Below are positions 19,653-28,462 of a stretch of 64,000 nucleotides of DNA, in pieces. The stretch spans positions 186,001 through 250,000 of the forward strand of contig CAVYXK010000001.1 of the NCBI GenBank assembly GCA_963772445.1, written 5' to 3'. The stretch's first letter is position 1. The number at the start of each line of letters is the position of its first letter. The position numbers were made by a program, and so were the translations under genes. The stretch is from CAVYXK01 sp963772445 (GTDB lineage: Bacteria; Pseudomonadota; Alphaproteobacteria; Acetobacterales; Acetobacteraceae). Below the pieces are notes generated by a model that worked only from the letters and a program-made list of their open reading frames with translations, ran no database searches and had not been told where the DNA came from.

Positions 19653-20138
19653 TCACCCCCGCGCCCGCATCAGCCGTGCCTTGTCGCGCTGCCAGTCGCG
19701 GGCCGCGACGGCGGCGCGCTTGTCGGCCTTCTTGCGCCCCTCGGCGATGCCCAGCAGCACCTTGGCGCGGCCGCGATCGTTGAAATGGATCTGCAACGGC
19801 ACCAGCGTGACGCCCTCGCGCGAGACCGCGCCGCTCAGCGAGCGGATCTGCTTTCGTTGCAGCAGCAACTTGCGCGGCGCGCGCGGCTCGAAGCGCGACA
19901 GCACGCCGCCCTGGTATTCCGGGATATACGCATTGAACAGCCACATCTCGCCGTCGCGCTCGCCGGCCCAGGCCTCGGAGAGGGTGGCGCGGCCGTGGCG
20001 CAGCGACTTCACCTCCGGCCCGCGCAGCACGAGCCCCGCCTCGACCGTGTCCTTGATCGTGTAGTCGAACCGCGCCTTGCGGTTCTGCGCCGCAATGCCG
20101 TGCGCGATCAGGCCCTTCCTGGCTCTCGTTTCTGCCAT
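19653..20138 (-). CDS. smpB: SsrA-binding protein SmpB
   Basis: A 161-residue RNA-binding protein that carries tmRNA to stalled ribosomes in trans-translation. Family motifs are KARFDYTI, LVLRGPEVKSLR, the WLFNAYIPEY strand and the C-terminal basic tail (EGRKKADKRAAVAARDWQRD), which enters the decoding centre. Length is normal. It lies 45 bases downstream of dapA on the same strand, a gene order seen in many Alphaproteobacteria. No ssrA gene was recognised in the window. Confidence 0.96.
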   Translation of the reverse strand: MAETRARKGLIAHGIAAQNRKARFDYTIKDTVEAGLVLRGPEVKSLRHGRATLSEAWAGERDGEMWLFNAYIPEYQGGVLSRFEPRAPRKLLLQRKQIRSLSGAVSREGVTLVPLQIHFNDRGRAKVLLGIAEGRKKADKRAAVAARDWQRDKARLMRARG

Positions 20139-20183
20139 GCTGCGGATGCGGGCCGAACCAAGACCCTGGCGCGGCGGAACCTT

Positions 20184-21063
20184 TCAGTTCAGCAGCCCGA
20201 CCTCGGTCATCGCCGCCCGCACCCGCTGGCGGGTCGCCTCGGCCAGCGGTGCCAGCGGCAGCCGGCACCGCTCCGACGTCTTGCCCAGCAGGCTGGCGGC
20301 GAATTTCACCGGCCCCGGGCTGGTCTCCGAGAACAGCGCGTCGTGCAGCGGCAGCAGCCGGTCCTGAATCGAGATCGCCTCGTCCACCCGCCCCTCCTGC
20401 CAGGCCGCGTGCATCTCGCTGCAAAGCCGCGGCGCGACATTGGCGGTGACGCTGATGCAGCCGTCGCCGCCGGCGGCGAGGAACGCCACCGCGGTGTGGT
20501 CCTCGCCCGACAACTGGCAGAACCCGGCGCCGCAGGCGCGCCGCGTGTGCAGCGGCCGCGCCAGGTTGGCGGTCGCGTCCTTCACGCCGATGATGTTCTT
20601 GTGCGCCGCCAGCCGCGCCATCGTCTCCACGCTCATGTCGACCACGCTGCGCGGCGGGATGTTGTAGATGATGATCGGCAGATCGACGGCGTCGGCGATG
20701 GTCTTGAAATGCAGGTACATCCCCTCCTGCGTCGGCTTGTTGTAATAGGGCGTCACGATCAGCGCCGCGTCGGCGCCGACCTTGCGCGCGTGGCGGGTCA
20801 GGGCGACCGCCTCCTCCGTGCTGTTCGATCCGGTGCCGGCGATCACCGGCACGCGCCCGTTCGCCACCTTGACCGCGATCTCCACCACTCGCTTGTGCTC
20901 GTCATGGCTCAGGGTGGGCGATTCGCCGGTGGTGCCGACCGGGACGACCGCGCTCGTGCCTTCGTTGATCTGCCAATCGACGAAGGCGGCAAAGGCCTTC
21001 TCGTCGATCGAGCCATCCTCGTGCATCGGCGTGATCAGAGCGCACGAGCGAACCCTTGAACAT
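20184..21063 (-). pseudogene. dapA: 4-hydroxy-tetrahydrodipicolinate synthase (one-base frameshift near start)
   Basis: DapA condenses pyruvate with aspartate semialdehyde in lysine and diaminopimelate synthesis. The body is intact: GTTGESPTLSHDEH, the catalytic Tyr in IIIYNIPPRS, and the Schiff-base Lys in IIGVKDATANL. The true start appears to be the ATG giving MFKGSLV, the usual DapA N-terminus, but one extra base at about 21043 puts it out of frame with ALITPMHEDG. The longer frame that stays open upstream has no DapA-like start. DapA is normally essential, so I suspect a sequence error and a working gene in the organism. The slt gene is divergent, 114 bases away; smpB follows. Confidence 0.88.
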
Positions 21064-21177
21064 GACGCGCTCCCTCGAGCTCTTTTGCTGCGCCGGCGAT
21101 CCCGGCGGACTCGCAATTACAGAAGGCTAAGCGCCCAGGGGATGCATCGCAAGGTCTGGCCGGTCTAGATAGCCCGC

Positions 21178-23111
21178 ATGGTCCGGCCGAGTCGTCTGTT
21201 GCCCGCACTGCTCGCCCTCGGCTTTGCCGGGCCGGCTGGCGCGGCTGAGAAACCGATGCCGGCCGCAGCCGCCGCACGCTGGGTCGAGGCCGCGAAGCTG
21301 GCAGAGGGCCTCGCCGATCCGGTGGCGCAAAAGCTGGCCACCTATTTCCGCGTGCTGACCCCCGGCGCGGCGAGTGCCGAGGAGATCGCCAGCTTCATGG
21401 CGCAGAACCCGGACTGGCCCAATCAGGCGCTGCTGGAGCGGCGCCGGGAGGAGGCAATCGGCGCGCAACCGGACATCGCCCTGGTGGTCGGGCCATGCCT
21501 CCAGGGTCCGATTACGTTGACGGGCACACTGGTCCGGTGCGCGGACGCCCTGGGCGACGTCGGCAACCTCGAGGCCGCGATCGCCGACGCGAGCAAAGCA
21601 TGGGTGGACGGCTACTCGGACCCGGCCGGCGTTCCCAAGTTCCTGCGACGCTGGTCCGCCGTGCTGACACCGGCCGATGAATGGGACCGGTTCCGGCACT
21701 TCGCCTGGTCGGACCCTGCCGCGGCAGCGCGGCAGATTTCGCGCCTCGTCCGTGCCGCTGCGCCCGGCCGCCAAGGCGCGCCTGGCTCTGATCCACGAGG
21801 CCCCGAATGCCGGCGCACTGCTCCACGCCCTGCCAGCGGCCGAGCAGACCGAGCCCGGCCTTGTGTTGGACGAAGCCCGCTGGTCGCGCCACGACCAGCG
21901 CGACGGCGATGCGCTGGCGCTGTGGCGTGCACGCGGCTTCGCGGCCGAAACGGCTGATCGACGGGCATCGCTCGGCGTTCTGGGCTGAGCGCAGCCTGCT
22001 CGCCCGCCAGCTTTTGCGCGACCACGACGATCGCGGCGCCGAGCAGATGGCCGACGACCGGCTGGTCAGCGCGCCGGGGGACGTTGTCGATACCGCGTTC
22101 CTCGCCGGGTTCATCGCGCTGGAGCGGTTGCATGATCCGGCGGCGGCGACGGTGCAGTTCCAGCGTCTGGCCGACGCCTCAAAGGCGGCGATCACCCAGG
22201 GGCGGGCGCATTATTGGTTGGCACGCGCGGCAGCCGCCTCTGCTGTCGATCCGCGCCCGGAATACGAGAAGGCCGCTGCTTATCCCACCACGTTCTATGG
22301 CCAGCTCGCCGTCCGCGGGCTGGGCGAGGATCCGGCGACGCGACTGGCCGTGGCCCACGACCCTGACTTCACGTGCGACCAAGCCTGGACCTTCGTCGCG
22401 CATGAGCTGGTGCGGGCGGCCGCCATCCTGCTGGCCTGGGGCGAGCCAGGGCGCGCCCGCACCTTTCTGTTGCGTATGGCCGAGGTCGCCCCCGACGAAG
22501 TCGAGCAGGCCCTGGCGGCGCGGCTGGCGCTGGCGATGGACATGCCCGACACGGCGGTGGCCATCGCCCGCCGCATGGGGGTTGACGGCAGGATGCTGCC
22601 GCAGGACGGCTGGCCCATGGCGGTCGATCCGCCGCCTGGCGCCGGCGTCGATCCGGCGGTGACGCTGGCCGTGATCCGACAGGAGAGCAGTTTCGACCAC
22701 GCAGTGGTCAGTCCGGCCGGGGCGCTGGGCCTGATGCAGCTCATGCCGGCGACCGCGGCGAGTATTGCCCGGCAGCTTGGTGATCACGGGGTCACCCAGG
22801 TATCGCTGCTGGCCGATCCGGCGCAGAACATGCAGCTCGGCGGGGCGTATATGCAGGGCCTGCTGGCGCAGTTCGGCGGCTGTTTGCCGCTGGCTGTTGC
22901 GGCCTATAACGCCGGACCGGGGCGAGTGGCGCAATGGTTTGCGGATTATGGCGATCCGCGCGCCGGCCAGATCAACATGATCGATTGGATCGAGCTGATT
23001 CCCTTCAACGAGACGCGCAATTACGTGCAGCGGGTGCTGGAGAATGTGGTGATCTACCGGGCCCGCCGGCACGAAAGCGACGCCACCCTTCTGGCGCAAT
23101 GGAGCCGGTAG
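21178..23111 (+). pseudogene. Soluble lytic murein transglycosylase (two one-base frameshifts)
   Basis: Cleaves the glycan strands of peptidoglycan to 1,6-anhydro products in the periplasm. The N-terminal signal peptide is MVRPSRLLPALLALGFAGP. A superhelical TPR-like region follows, then a C-terminal SLT domain with the catalytic Glu in VIRQESSFDHAVVS, then GALGLMQLMPATA and AYNAGPGRV. The frame is broken twice, near 21748 (before PLRPAAKARLALIH) and near 21951 (after GFAAET, before LIDGHRSAFWAERS); each is repaired by deleting one base, giving about 644 codons, normal for the Slt70-like family. The stop overlaps the next gene's start by 13 bases. Confidence 0.88.
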
Positions 23112-23938
23112 CTCATTTCATCTCCGCCTGGGACGGATTGAAGCTGCACGCGCTGGAATGGCGTGGCGGGGAGAGCCGGTTGCCGCTGCTGTGCCTGCCG
23201 GGCATTGTGCGGACTGCGGGCGACTTTGCCGGTGTGGCGCAGAGGCTCGGCGAGGGGCGGCGAATCGTCTCGCTGGACTATCCCGGGCGGGGGCGCTCCG
23301 GTCGTTCCGCCGACCCGGCGCGCTACGGCCCCGAGGCCTGCCTGCGCGATATCATGGATGTGTGCGCGGCGCTGCACCTGCACCGGGTGGGGGTGATCGG
23401 CACGAGCTTCGGCGGGCTGCTGTCGATGGGACTGGCGGCGGTGCGGCCGGTGCTGATTCGGGCCGTGGTGTTGAACGACATCGGGCCGGATATCGGCGCC
23501 GGCGGCGCGGCCTTCGTGCGACGGTTCGTCGGCCATGACCCGGCGCTGCCCGACCTTAATGCGTGCGTAGCGTATCTGCGGTCCGTGCTGCCGCCGCTGT
23601 CGCTTTCGACCGACGAGGAGTGGCGGACGATGGCGCGGCTGACATACGCGCCGGACGGAGGCGGGCTGTTCCGCCCTGTCTGGGACACGCGGATCGCGCG
23701 GCTTATGGACGCGCTGCGGCCCGATCTGTGGACGCTGTTCGGAGCGCTTTCGCATGTGCCGTTGCTGATGGTGCGGGGCGCGGTCAGCGACATTCTGCTG
23801 CCCGAGACGGTGGCGCGGATGCAGGCGGCGCGGCCAGACATGGCGGTGGTCTCCGTCGAGGGCGTGGGTCACGCGCCGACGCTGTCCGAACCGGTGGCTG
23901 TGGGGGCCGTGCAGGCGTTCCTGGAGCGGGTGGGGTGA
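23099..23938 (+). CDS. Alpha/beta hydrolase
   Basis: A 279-residue alpha/beta hydrolase fold protein. The nucleophile elbow is GTSFGG near residue 102, the oxyanion region is LPGIVRTAGDF near residue 35, the acid is probably in RGAVSDILLPE and the catalytic His in VEGVGHAPTL. There is no signal peptide, so it is probably cytosolic. The ATG overlaps the end of the lytic transglycosylase gene, and its stop overlaps the pgpA start (GTGA), so the three are likely co-transcribed. The substrate is unknown; similar proteins are esterases or haloalkane-dehalogenase-like hydrolases. Confidence 0.88.
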   Translation: MEPVAHFISAWDGLKLHALEWRGGESRLPLLCLPGIVRTAGDFAGVAQRLGEGRRIVSLDYPGRGRSGRSADPARYGPEACLRDIMDVCAALHLHRVGVIGTSFGGLLSMGLAAVRPVLIRAVVLNDIGPDIGAGGAAFVRRFVGHDPALPDLNACVAYLRSVLPPLSLSTDEEWRTMARLTYAPDGGGLFRPVWDTRIARLMDALRPDLWTLFGALSHVPLLMVRGAVSDILLPETVARMQAARPDMAVVSVEGVGHAPTLSEPVAVGAVQAFLERVG

Positions 23939-24387
23939 GGTTCGCCCGGCTGGTGGCGAGCGGGCTGGGTGCCGGGTTCGCGCCGGTGGCGCCGGGCAGC
24001 GTCGGGTCGGCGGTGGCGACGGTGCTAGGGGCGGGGCTTCTGGCCGGGCCGGGGTGGGCGCTGCCGTGCGCGGCACTGGCCGCAAGCCTGGGCGGGCTCT
24101 GGGCGATCCGGGCGGCGGGGGTGGAGGGCGATCCCGGCTGGGTCACGATCGATGAGGTTGCCGGGCAGTGGATCGCGCTGCTGGGGCTGGCTCGGCCGAG
24201 CGTGGTGGGACTGGCGGCGGCGTTCCTGGTGTTCCGCCTGTTGGACGTGGCGAAGCCGGGGCCGGTCGGGTGGGCGGACCGGCAGGGTGGGGCGGCGGGG
24301 GTGATGGCGGATGATCTGATCGCCGGAGGGCTGGCGGCGGGGGTGGTCTGGGCGGTGCGGATGCACTGGCCTGGGGTGTTCGGGTAG
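23935..24387 (+). CDS. pgpA: Phosphatidylglycerophosphatase A
   Basis: A 150-residue integral membrane phosphatase that dephosphorylates phosphatidylglycerophosphate to phosphatidylglycerol. Family motifs present are APVAPGSVGS near the N-terminus, the metal-binding TIDEVAGQW, FRLLDVAKPGP and the C-terminal MADDLIAGG. Three to four hydrophobic segments are visible. The GTG start overlaps the preceding stop (GTGA). Length matches the family (about 150-170). Confidence 0.93.
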   Translation: MRFARLVASGLGAGFAPVAPGSVGSAVATVLGAGLLAGPGWALPCAALAASLGGLWAIRAAGVEGDPGWVTIDEVAGQWIALLGLARPSVVGLAAAFLVFRLLDVAKPGPVGWADRQGGAAGVMADDLIAGGLAAGVVWAVRMHWPGVFG

Positions 24388-24396
24388 GGGTGGCCC

Positions 24397-24804
24397 GTGC
24401 GGACTAGCGTGCTCGCAGGTTTCGAGCTTCCGCCCAAGACATTCCTGCTAGAAGCAAAGTGGCAGGACGCCAAGGTTGGCCAAACCGAACTGTTGACGTT
24501 TTACGCGAAAGCAGAAGGTAAGGCGCAATGGTCTCGAGGCCTGTTTGTCAGCTACAGCGGGTTCAGTGAGGACGGCTTACTGGCGTTCGCGAGTGGCCGG
24601 CGGACCAGCATCGTCTGCATGGACGGTCTTGATCTCGCACACATACTGACTGGCGGCCTCGACTTTGTCGAAGTTCTTCAGAGGAAGAAGCGTCGCGCCG
24701 CTGAAACTGGAAAGGACCTTCGTGCCAGTGCGGGATCTGTTTATGTCACTCGAGAGTGCCGAGTTCTGGGTTACTTCCTGGCGGCCTGTGACTTTCGCTC
24801 GTAG
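24397..24804 (+). CDS. Mrr-like restriction endonuclease, C-terminal fragment
   Basis: A 135-residue fragment resembling the catalytic half of Mrr_cat-type type IV restriction enzymes. FLLEAKWQ carries the E-x-K part of the PD-(D/E)xK site near residue 17, followed by KAEGKAQWSRGLFVSYSGFS and IVCMDGLDL. The upstream acidic residue and the N-terminal DNA-recognition region of the family are missing. It begins with a weak GTG only 10 bases after pgpA, and its last 34 bases overlap the convergent neighbour. It therefore looks like a remnant left where the mobile island joins the chromosome; activity is unlikely. Confidence 0.65.
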   Translation: MRTSVLAGFELPPKTFLLEAKWQDAKVGQTELLTFYAKAEGKAQWSRGLFVSYSGFSEDGLLAFASGRRTSIVCMDGLDLAHILTGGLDFVEVLQRKKRRAAETGKDLRASAGSVYVTRECRVLGYFLAACDFRS

Positions 24805-25154
24805 TCGTCAAGCCACTGCTCAGTGAGCCGGTCGAGCTCCTCGAGCTGGCGTTCGGAGTAGGATTCCGGCGCAAAGCCCTCGAGCCACCCGAGCACGTGA
24901 GTTTCGATCAAGTCGCGCGGCACGTCCGGATGCTCGGCATGGATGCGTTCTGCCGACTGCTCGATCGACAGCCGTTTCCCGTCGTCCCAGACGATCTTGC
25001 GCCGTTTGGGGTCAACGTCGGCATTATCCAGTGCGGCGAAGACCAGATCGAGCGCGTAGACCGAGCGTTCCCCCTCGGACGAGCCCATCCATTCGAGGAA
25101 GGCGTCAGTGAACGGGTTGTTCTCGAAGGGGTGTTTTGCGCGTCGCTTGCCCAT
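24771..25154 (-). CDS. Hypothetical protein (127 residues)
   Basis: I do not recognise this protein. It is highly charged and predicted helical, with an acidic C-terminal half (YSERQLEELDRLTEQWLDDY), no signal peptide and no membrane segment. It lies directly downstream of the DUF6788 gene on the same strand, 22 bases away, and both sit beside the divergent DDE transposase, so it may travel with that element. Codon use looks normal for the window. Confidence 0.6.
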   Translation of the reverse strand: MGKRRAKHPFENNPFTDAFLEWMGSSEGERSVYALDLVFAALDNADVDPKRRKIVWDDGKRLSIEQSAERIHAEHPDVPRDLIETHVLGWLEGFAPESYSERQLEELDRLTEQWLDDYERKSQAARK

Positions 25155-25176
25155 CGGATGAGGATAGCACCGCGGG

Positions 25177-25494
25177 TCATTGCCGTCGCAAGGCTCGCTT
25201 CATCATCAAGCGGCTCTGCTCGATGCTCAAGGCGATCCACTGGGCGGTGAGCGCCTTGAAGCGCTTATAGTTGCGGATCTCACGCCGCACCTCGGGCAGA
25301 TAGTCGCGCGGAACATATTCGGTCCGGCTCCTCATCTGCCGCGTGTAGCTGAGCTGGTAGTAGGGTCCCCTCCGGTTCTCTGGATCCTTGTACTGGCGGG
25401 TGAGCGATCCGGGCCGCATGTCTTCAATGCCGGCCAGCTGCGCCTTGATGCTTCCAATGCGCTTTCTGATCACTGCCAGGCGTTTGTTTGTCAT
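25177..25494 (-). CDS. DUF6788-like protein beside a transposase
   Basis: A 105-residue basic protein. The segment DMRPGSLTRQYKDPENRRGPYYQLSYTR (quoted in part: GSLTRQYKDP and PYYQLSYTR) and NYKRFKALTAQWIALSIEQ match what I recall of DUF6788 proteins, which are often found next to transposases and may assist target or end binding. The Cys-containing loop of some members is absent here. Its start is 53 bases from the divergent transposase start, with a small palindrome in between that may hold the shared promoter. Function is unknown. Confidence 0.65.
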   Translation of the reverse strand: MTNKRLAVIRKRIGSIKAQLAGIEDMRPGSLTRQYKDPENRRGPYYQLSYTRQMRSRTEYVPRDYLPEVRREIRNYKRFKALTAQWIALSIEQSRLMMKRALRRQ

Positions 25495-25547
25495 AGGTTT
25501 AGCATACCAGTGCTATACTATGCTGGCAACAAAATCGAGAGGGCCCG

Positions 25548-26948
25548 ATGCCGCTGTGGATGCCCTGGTGGAATGCGATTTGGCTGCTGCGTCCGGCGTT
25601 CTCGCGTCTGCGCACCTTCCTGTGGTTCGCCACGGCCGTGGCAGGCTTCACAGTGCGGACGGAACTGCTGGGCGTAACCAGCCTCGTGCGGGCGCTGAAG
25701 CTCGAAGCCCGCTTCTACAACAAGCTCGTCGATCACTTTCACAGCCCCGCCGTGAAGCTCGATCGGCTCGCGGCGCTGTGGACCCAGGTGGTGCTGCGGC
25801 TATTCCCGCAGCCGCTGCGCATCAACGGACGGTGTGTCGTGGTCGGCGACGGCATCAAGATCACAAAGCGCGGGCGCAAGATGCCGGCGGTCAAACTCCT
25901 GCATCAGCAGTCCGAGTCGAACACCAAGCCCGAATTCATCATGGGACATTCCCTCCAGGCTGTGAGCGTCCTCGTTCAGGCCGCCGCCAGCGTCTTCGCC
26001 GTGCCGCTCGCCATGCGAATCCACGAAGGGTTGGTGTGGTCCAATCGCGATCGCCGCACCCTGCTCGACAAGATGCTTGCGCTCCTCGGGATCGTCGCCA
26101 TCGCAGAACCCTTCTACTTCGTCGCCGACGCCTACTATGCCGCGCGCAAGATCGTCACCGGCCTGCTCGAGGAAAACAACCACCTGGTCACGCGGGTGAA
26201 GTCCAACGCCGTCGCCTACACGGCTCACCAGCAGCACGGCCCGCGGAAGAGAGGTCGGCCCAGGGTCTACGGCCGGAAGGTCAAGCTCAAATCCCTGCTG
26301 GAAGACCCAAAGGGCTTCCAACAGGCCGAAAGTCCCGTCTACGGCGAGCACCAGGTGATCATCCAGTATCGGGTCCGCGACCTGCTATGGCGCCCGGCCG
26401 GTCAACTCGTGCGCTTCGTGGCGGTGCTTCATCCAGTAAGAGGCTCGTGCCTCCTGATGTGCACCGACACCTCTTTGGAGGCTATCGAGATCATTCGCCT
26501 CTACGGTCTGCGTTTCAAGATCGAGCACACGTTCAAGCAGGCGGTGCGGCTGATCGGTTCGTTTACCTACCACTTCTGGATGTCCGACATGAAGCCGCTG
26601 CGCCGCCGCAGTGGCAATCAACATCTCCATCGTGAGTCGCTGGAATACCGCAACGCCGTCAAACGCAAGCTCCACGCCTACCACGTCTTCATCCAGGCGG
26701 GTGTCGTCTGCCAGGGATTACTTCAGTATCTGGCCGTCGCCTTCCCTCAGCTCGTCTGGAATTCCTTCGGCTCCTGGCTGCGCACCATTCGGCCCGGCAT
26801 CCCGCCCTCGGAGCTGGTCGTGGCCAATGCCCTGCGCCAGAGCCTGCCGGAATTTCTCTTGAATGCCACCCCGAGCAACACCTTCGCGAAATTCGTCATC
26901 GAACGACAGGACACCAATAAAATGGAGGCCTTCCGCCTAGCCTCCTGA
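25548..26948 (+). CDS. DDE transposase (IS4-like)
   Basis: A complete 466-residue transposase. VVGDGIKITKRGRKMP near residue 98 carries the first catalytic Asp; YFVADAYYAARK near residue 197 the second; and the YGLRFKIEHTFKQAVR segment near 340 the catalytic Glu in a YREK-like setting typical of IS4-type RNase H-fold transposases. It is divergent from a DUF6788 gene, the two forming a recurrent pair. I could not define terminal inverted repeats with certainty. The intact frame suggests recent arrival. Confidence 0.8.
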   Translation: MPLWMPWWNAIWLLRPAFSRLRTFLWFATAVAGFTVRTELLGVTSLVRALKLEARFYNKLVDHFHSPAVKLDRLAALWTQVVLRLFPQPLRINGRCVVVGDGIKITKRGRKMPAVKLLHQQSESNTKPEFIMGHSLQAVSVLVQAAASVFAVPLAMRIHEGLVWSNRDRRTLLDKMLALLGIVAIAEPFYFVADAYYAARKIVTGLLEENNHLVTRVKSNAVAYTAHQQHGPRKRGRPRVYGRKVKLKSLLEDPKGFQQAESPVYGEHQVIIQYRVRDLLWRPAGQLVRFVAVLHPVRGSCLLMCTDTSLEAIEIIRLYGLRFKIEHTFKQAVRLIGSFTYHFWMSDMKPLRRRSGNQHLHRESLEYRNAVKRKLHAYHVFIQAGVVCQGLLQYLAVAFPQLVWNSFGSWLRTIRPGIPPSELVVANALRQSLPEFLLNATPSNTFAKFVIERQDTNKMEAFRLAS

Positions 26949-27007
26949 GCCGAAATTCCTCCGGAACTCTGGACTCGCGAGTATGTCAGTGACCTAAAGG
27001 AAACTCC

Positions 27008-27748
27008 ATGTCCGTGAAGCGTGATTATAGCCCGTTTGACCGAATCAATGAGCGTTGGCCAACCCTGGGGGATCGTATTTTCTCCCCCGGTCGCGACGCG
27101 ACGGTAGCCAGAGATGTAGGCGAACGTATCTACCGGCTCGGCCAAGGCTACAAGCTTGCAGGCGACGTGCTGGTCCAAAACTCTCTCGGAGAGCCACGAG
27201 ACCATGACAATCTAGTCTACCCGATTCTTTACTGCTACAGGCACTACATAGAGATAACGCTCAAGGAAATCATTGAGAAACACGGCCAATGGATCGGCGT
27301 TACGCTATCCAAGAGAGATCACAAGCTGCCAGAGCTTTGGGGGTTGTTTTTGCGGATAGCGATTGAATATCATAACGATCCATCAGACGATGCCGCATTA
27401 GCGGTATCAGCTTGCATTGATGAACTTGCGCAAGTTGACCCGAGTTCCGTCGCGTTTCGTTATGCGCGCGACAAGAAAACAAACTATCTGATCCCATTGC
27501 CGTTTGCTGGGATCGATCTCGTCAACCTTCATGACGTGATGAACGGCATAGCCAACTTCTTCGAATGTGCTGATCTCGCCTTCGACCACGAGAGAGATAG
27601 GACCACATTGCTGTCCGGTCAAAAAGTGAACAGTTCCAATTGGTTGCTGTCTGTCGCATCGTCGAGTCGGTCGGATGTCGCCAAGATTGCAGACTGGATC
27701 GGCATTTTCTCGAATACTGTGAGCGAAAAGACCTGTAGCAATGTGTAG
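27008..27748 (+). CDS. Hypothetical protein, 3' end replaced by an insertion
   Basis: A 246-residue frame with lower GC than its neighbours. I do not recognise a family with confidence; the N-terminal region (YPILYCYRHYIEITLKEII, then HKLPELWG) looks like a helical HEPN or AbiV-like fold, which would fit a defence or abortive-infection role, but this is a weak impression. From about residue 205 the frame enters the end of an IS4-type fragment (27619 onward), so the natural C-terminus has been lost and the last 40 residues are not original. It lies between two transposase genes. Confidence 0.55.
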   Translation: MSVKRDYSPFDRINERWPTLGDRIFSPGRDATVARDVGERIYRLGQGYKLAGDVLVQNSLGEPRDHDNLVYPILYCYRHYIEITLKEIIEKHGQWIGVTLSKRDHKLPELWGLFLRIAIEYHNDPSDDAALAVSACIDELAQVDPSSVAFRYARDKKTNYLIPLPFAGIDLVNLHDVMNGIANFFECADLAFDHERDRTTLLSGQKVNSSNWLLSVASSSRSDVAKIADWIGIFSNTVSEKTCSNV

Positions 27749-28170
27749 AGCGGCACCTCCAGCCTGAGTTGCTTCCGGACGATGGCGACTAGCACGTAGA
27801 CTGACACCGCGATCCAGATCTGGGTCTTCACCGCGTTCTCCGAAATGCCGTAGAACTGCTTGATGCGCAGATGCTGCTTGATCCATTTGAAGAAAAGCTC
27901 CACCTGCCAGCGGCTCTTGTAGAGGGCGCAGATCGTCAAAGCCGGCAGCGTCACCTGGTTGGTGAGGAACATCAGCGTTTTGCCCGTCTCAGGGTCCTTG
28001 AAGCGGATGCGCCGCAGGTACGCAGGATAATGTCGCTGCGTGAGGTAGCCATCCATCGCGATGGTCTGATCGCAAATCACGCCTGCGCTTCGGTCTGCCG
28101 GCGCCGAATACACCCGGTGGGCATCCAAGTTCGGCTTCGCCCGAGTGACGAAGAAGGTGCCGGCCTTCCG
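27619..28170 (-). pseudogene. IS4-family transposase, C-terminal fragment
   Basis: About 170-180 residues of a transposase C-terminus: FFVTRAKPNLDAHRVYS, then TICALYKSRWQVELFFKWIK with the catalytic Glu in its YxxRWQVE motif, ending NQLELFTF, a typical IS4-family tail. The N-terminal half, including the first catalytic Asp, is absent; sequence beyond about 28170 does not continue the family. The 3' end lies inside the preceding hypothetical gene. It is a dead insertion remnant. Confidence 0.85.
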
Positions 28171-28462
28171 GTGTTCATGGTCTGGCTCCCACCGTATCGT
28201 CGGGGAGAGCCTTCACGGGATCAAATCCGCCCCAGCAACGAACTGTCAAAATCCCTTATGTCACCGTGACTTTCGGGAAATCCAGGCTCAGCGAACCGGA
28301 CACCAATGATAGGACCAACGAAATTGCGGAGGTCTTCGGCGCTTACGGCTGATGAGAGAGACCCGCCCTGTCCTGGCGTCCACGATTTGACGCTATCCCG
28401 CATCGTCATTTGGGGGCCGCCGAGGTGGCGTGCGATTACGGTGCTGGCCAGCAATGTCCCGA
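28171..28462. other. Unassigned DNA between IS remnant and ABC operon
   Basis: About 290 bases. A short minus-strand frame (28221-28454) is open but has no recognisable homology and could be the truncated start of a gene that once followed the ABC ATPase. I see no terminator with a T-run. Confidence 0.4.

Noticed and set aside
24771..25154. Antitoxin of a toxin-antitoxin pair with the DUF6788 gene
   Set aside because: Size and order would allow it, but neither protein has a DNA-binding or toxin-like motif that I can recognise.
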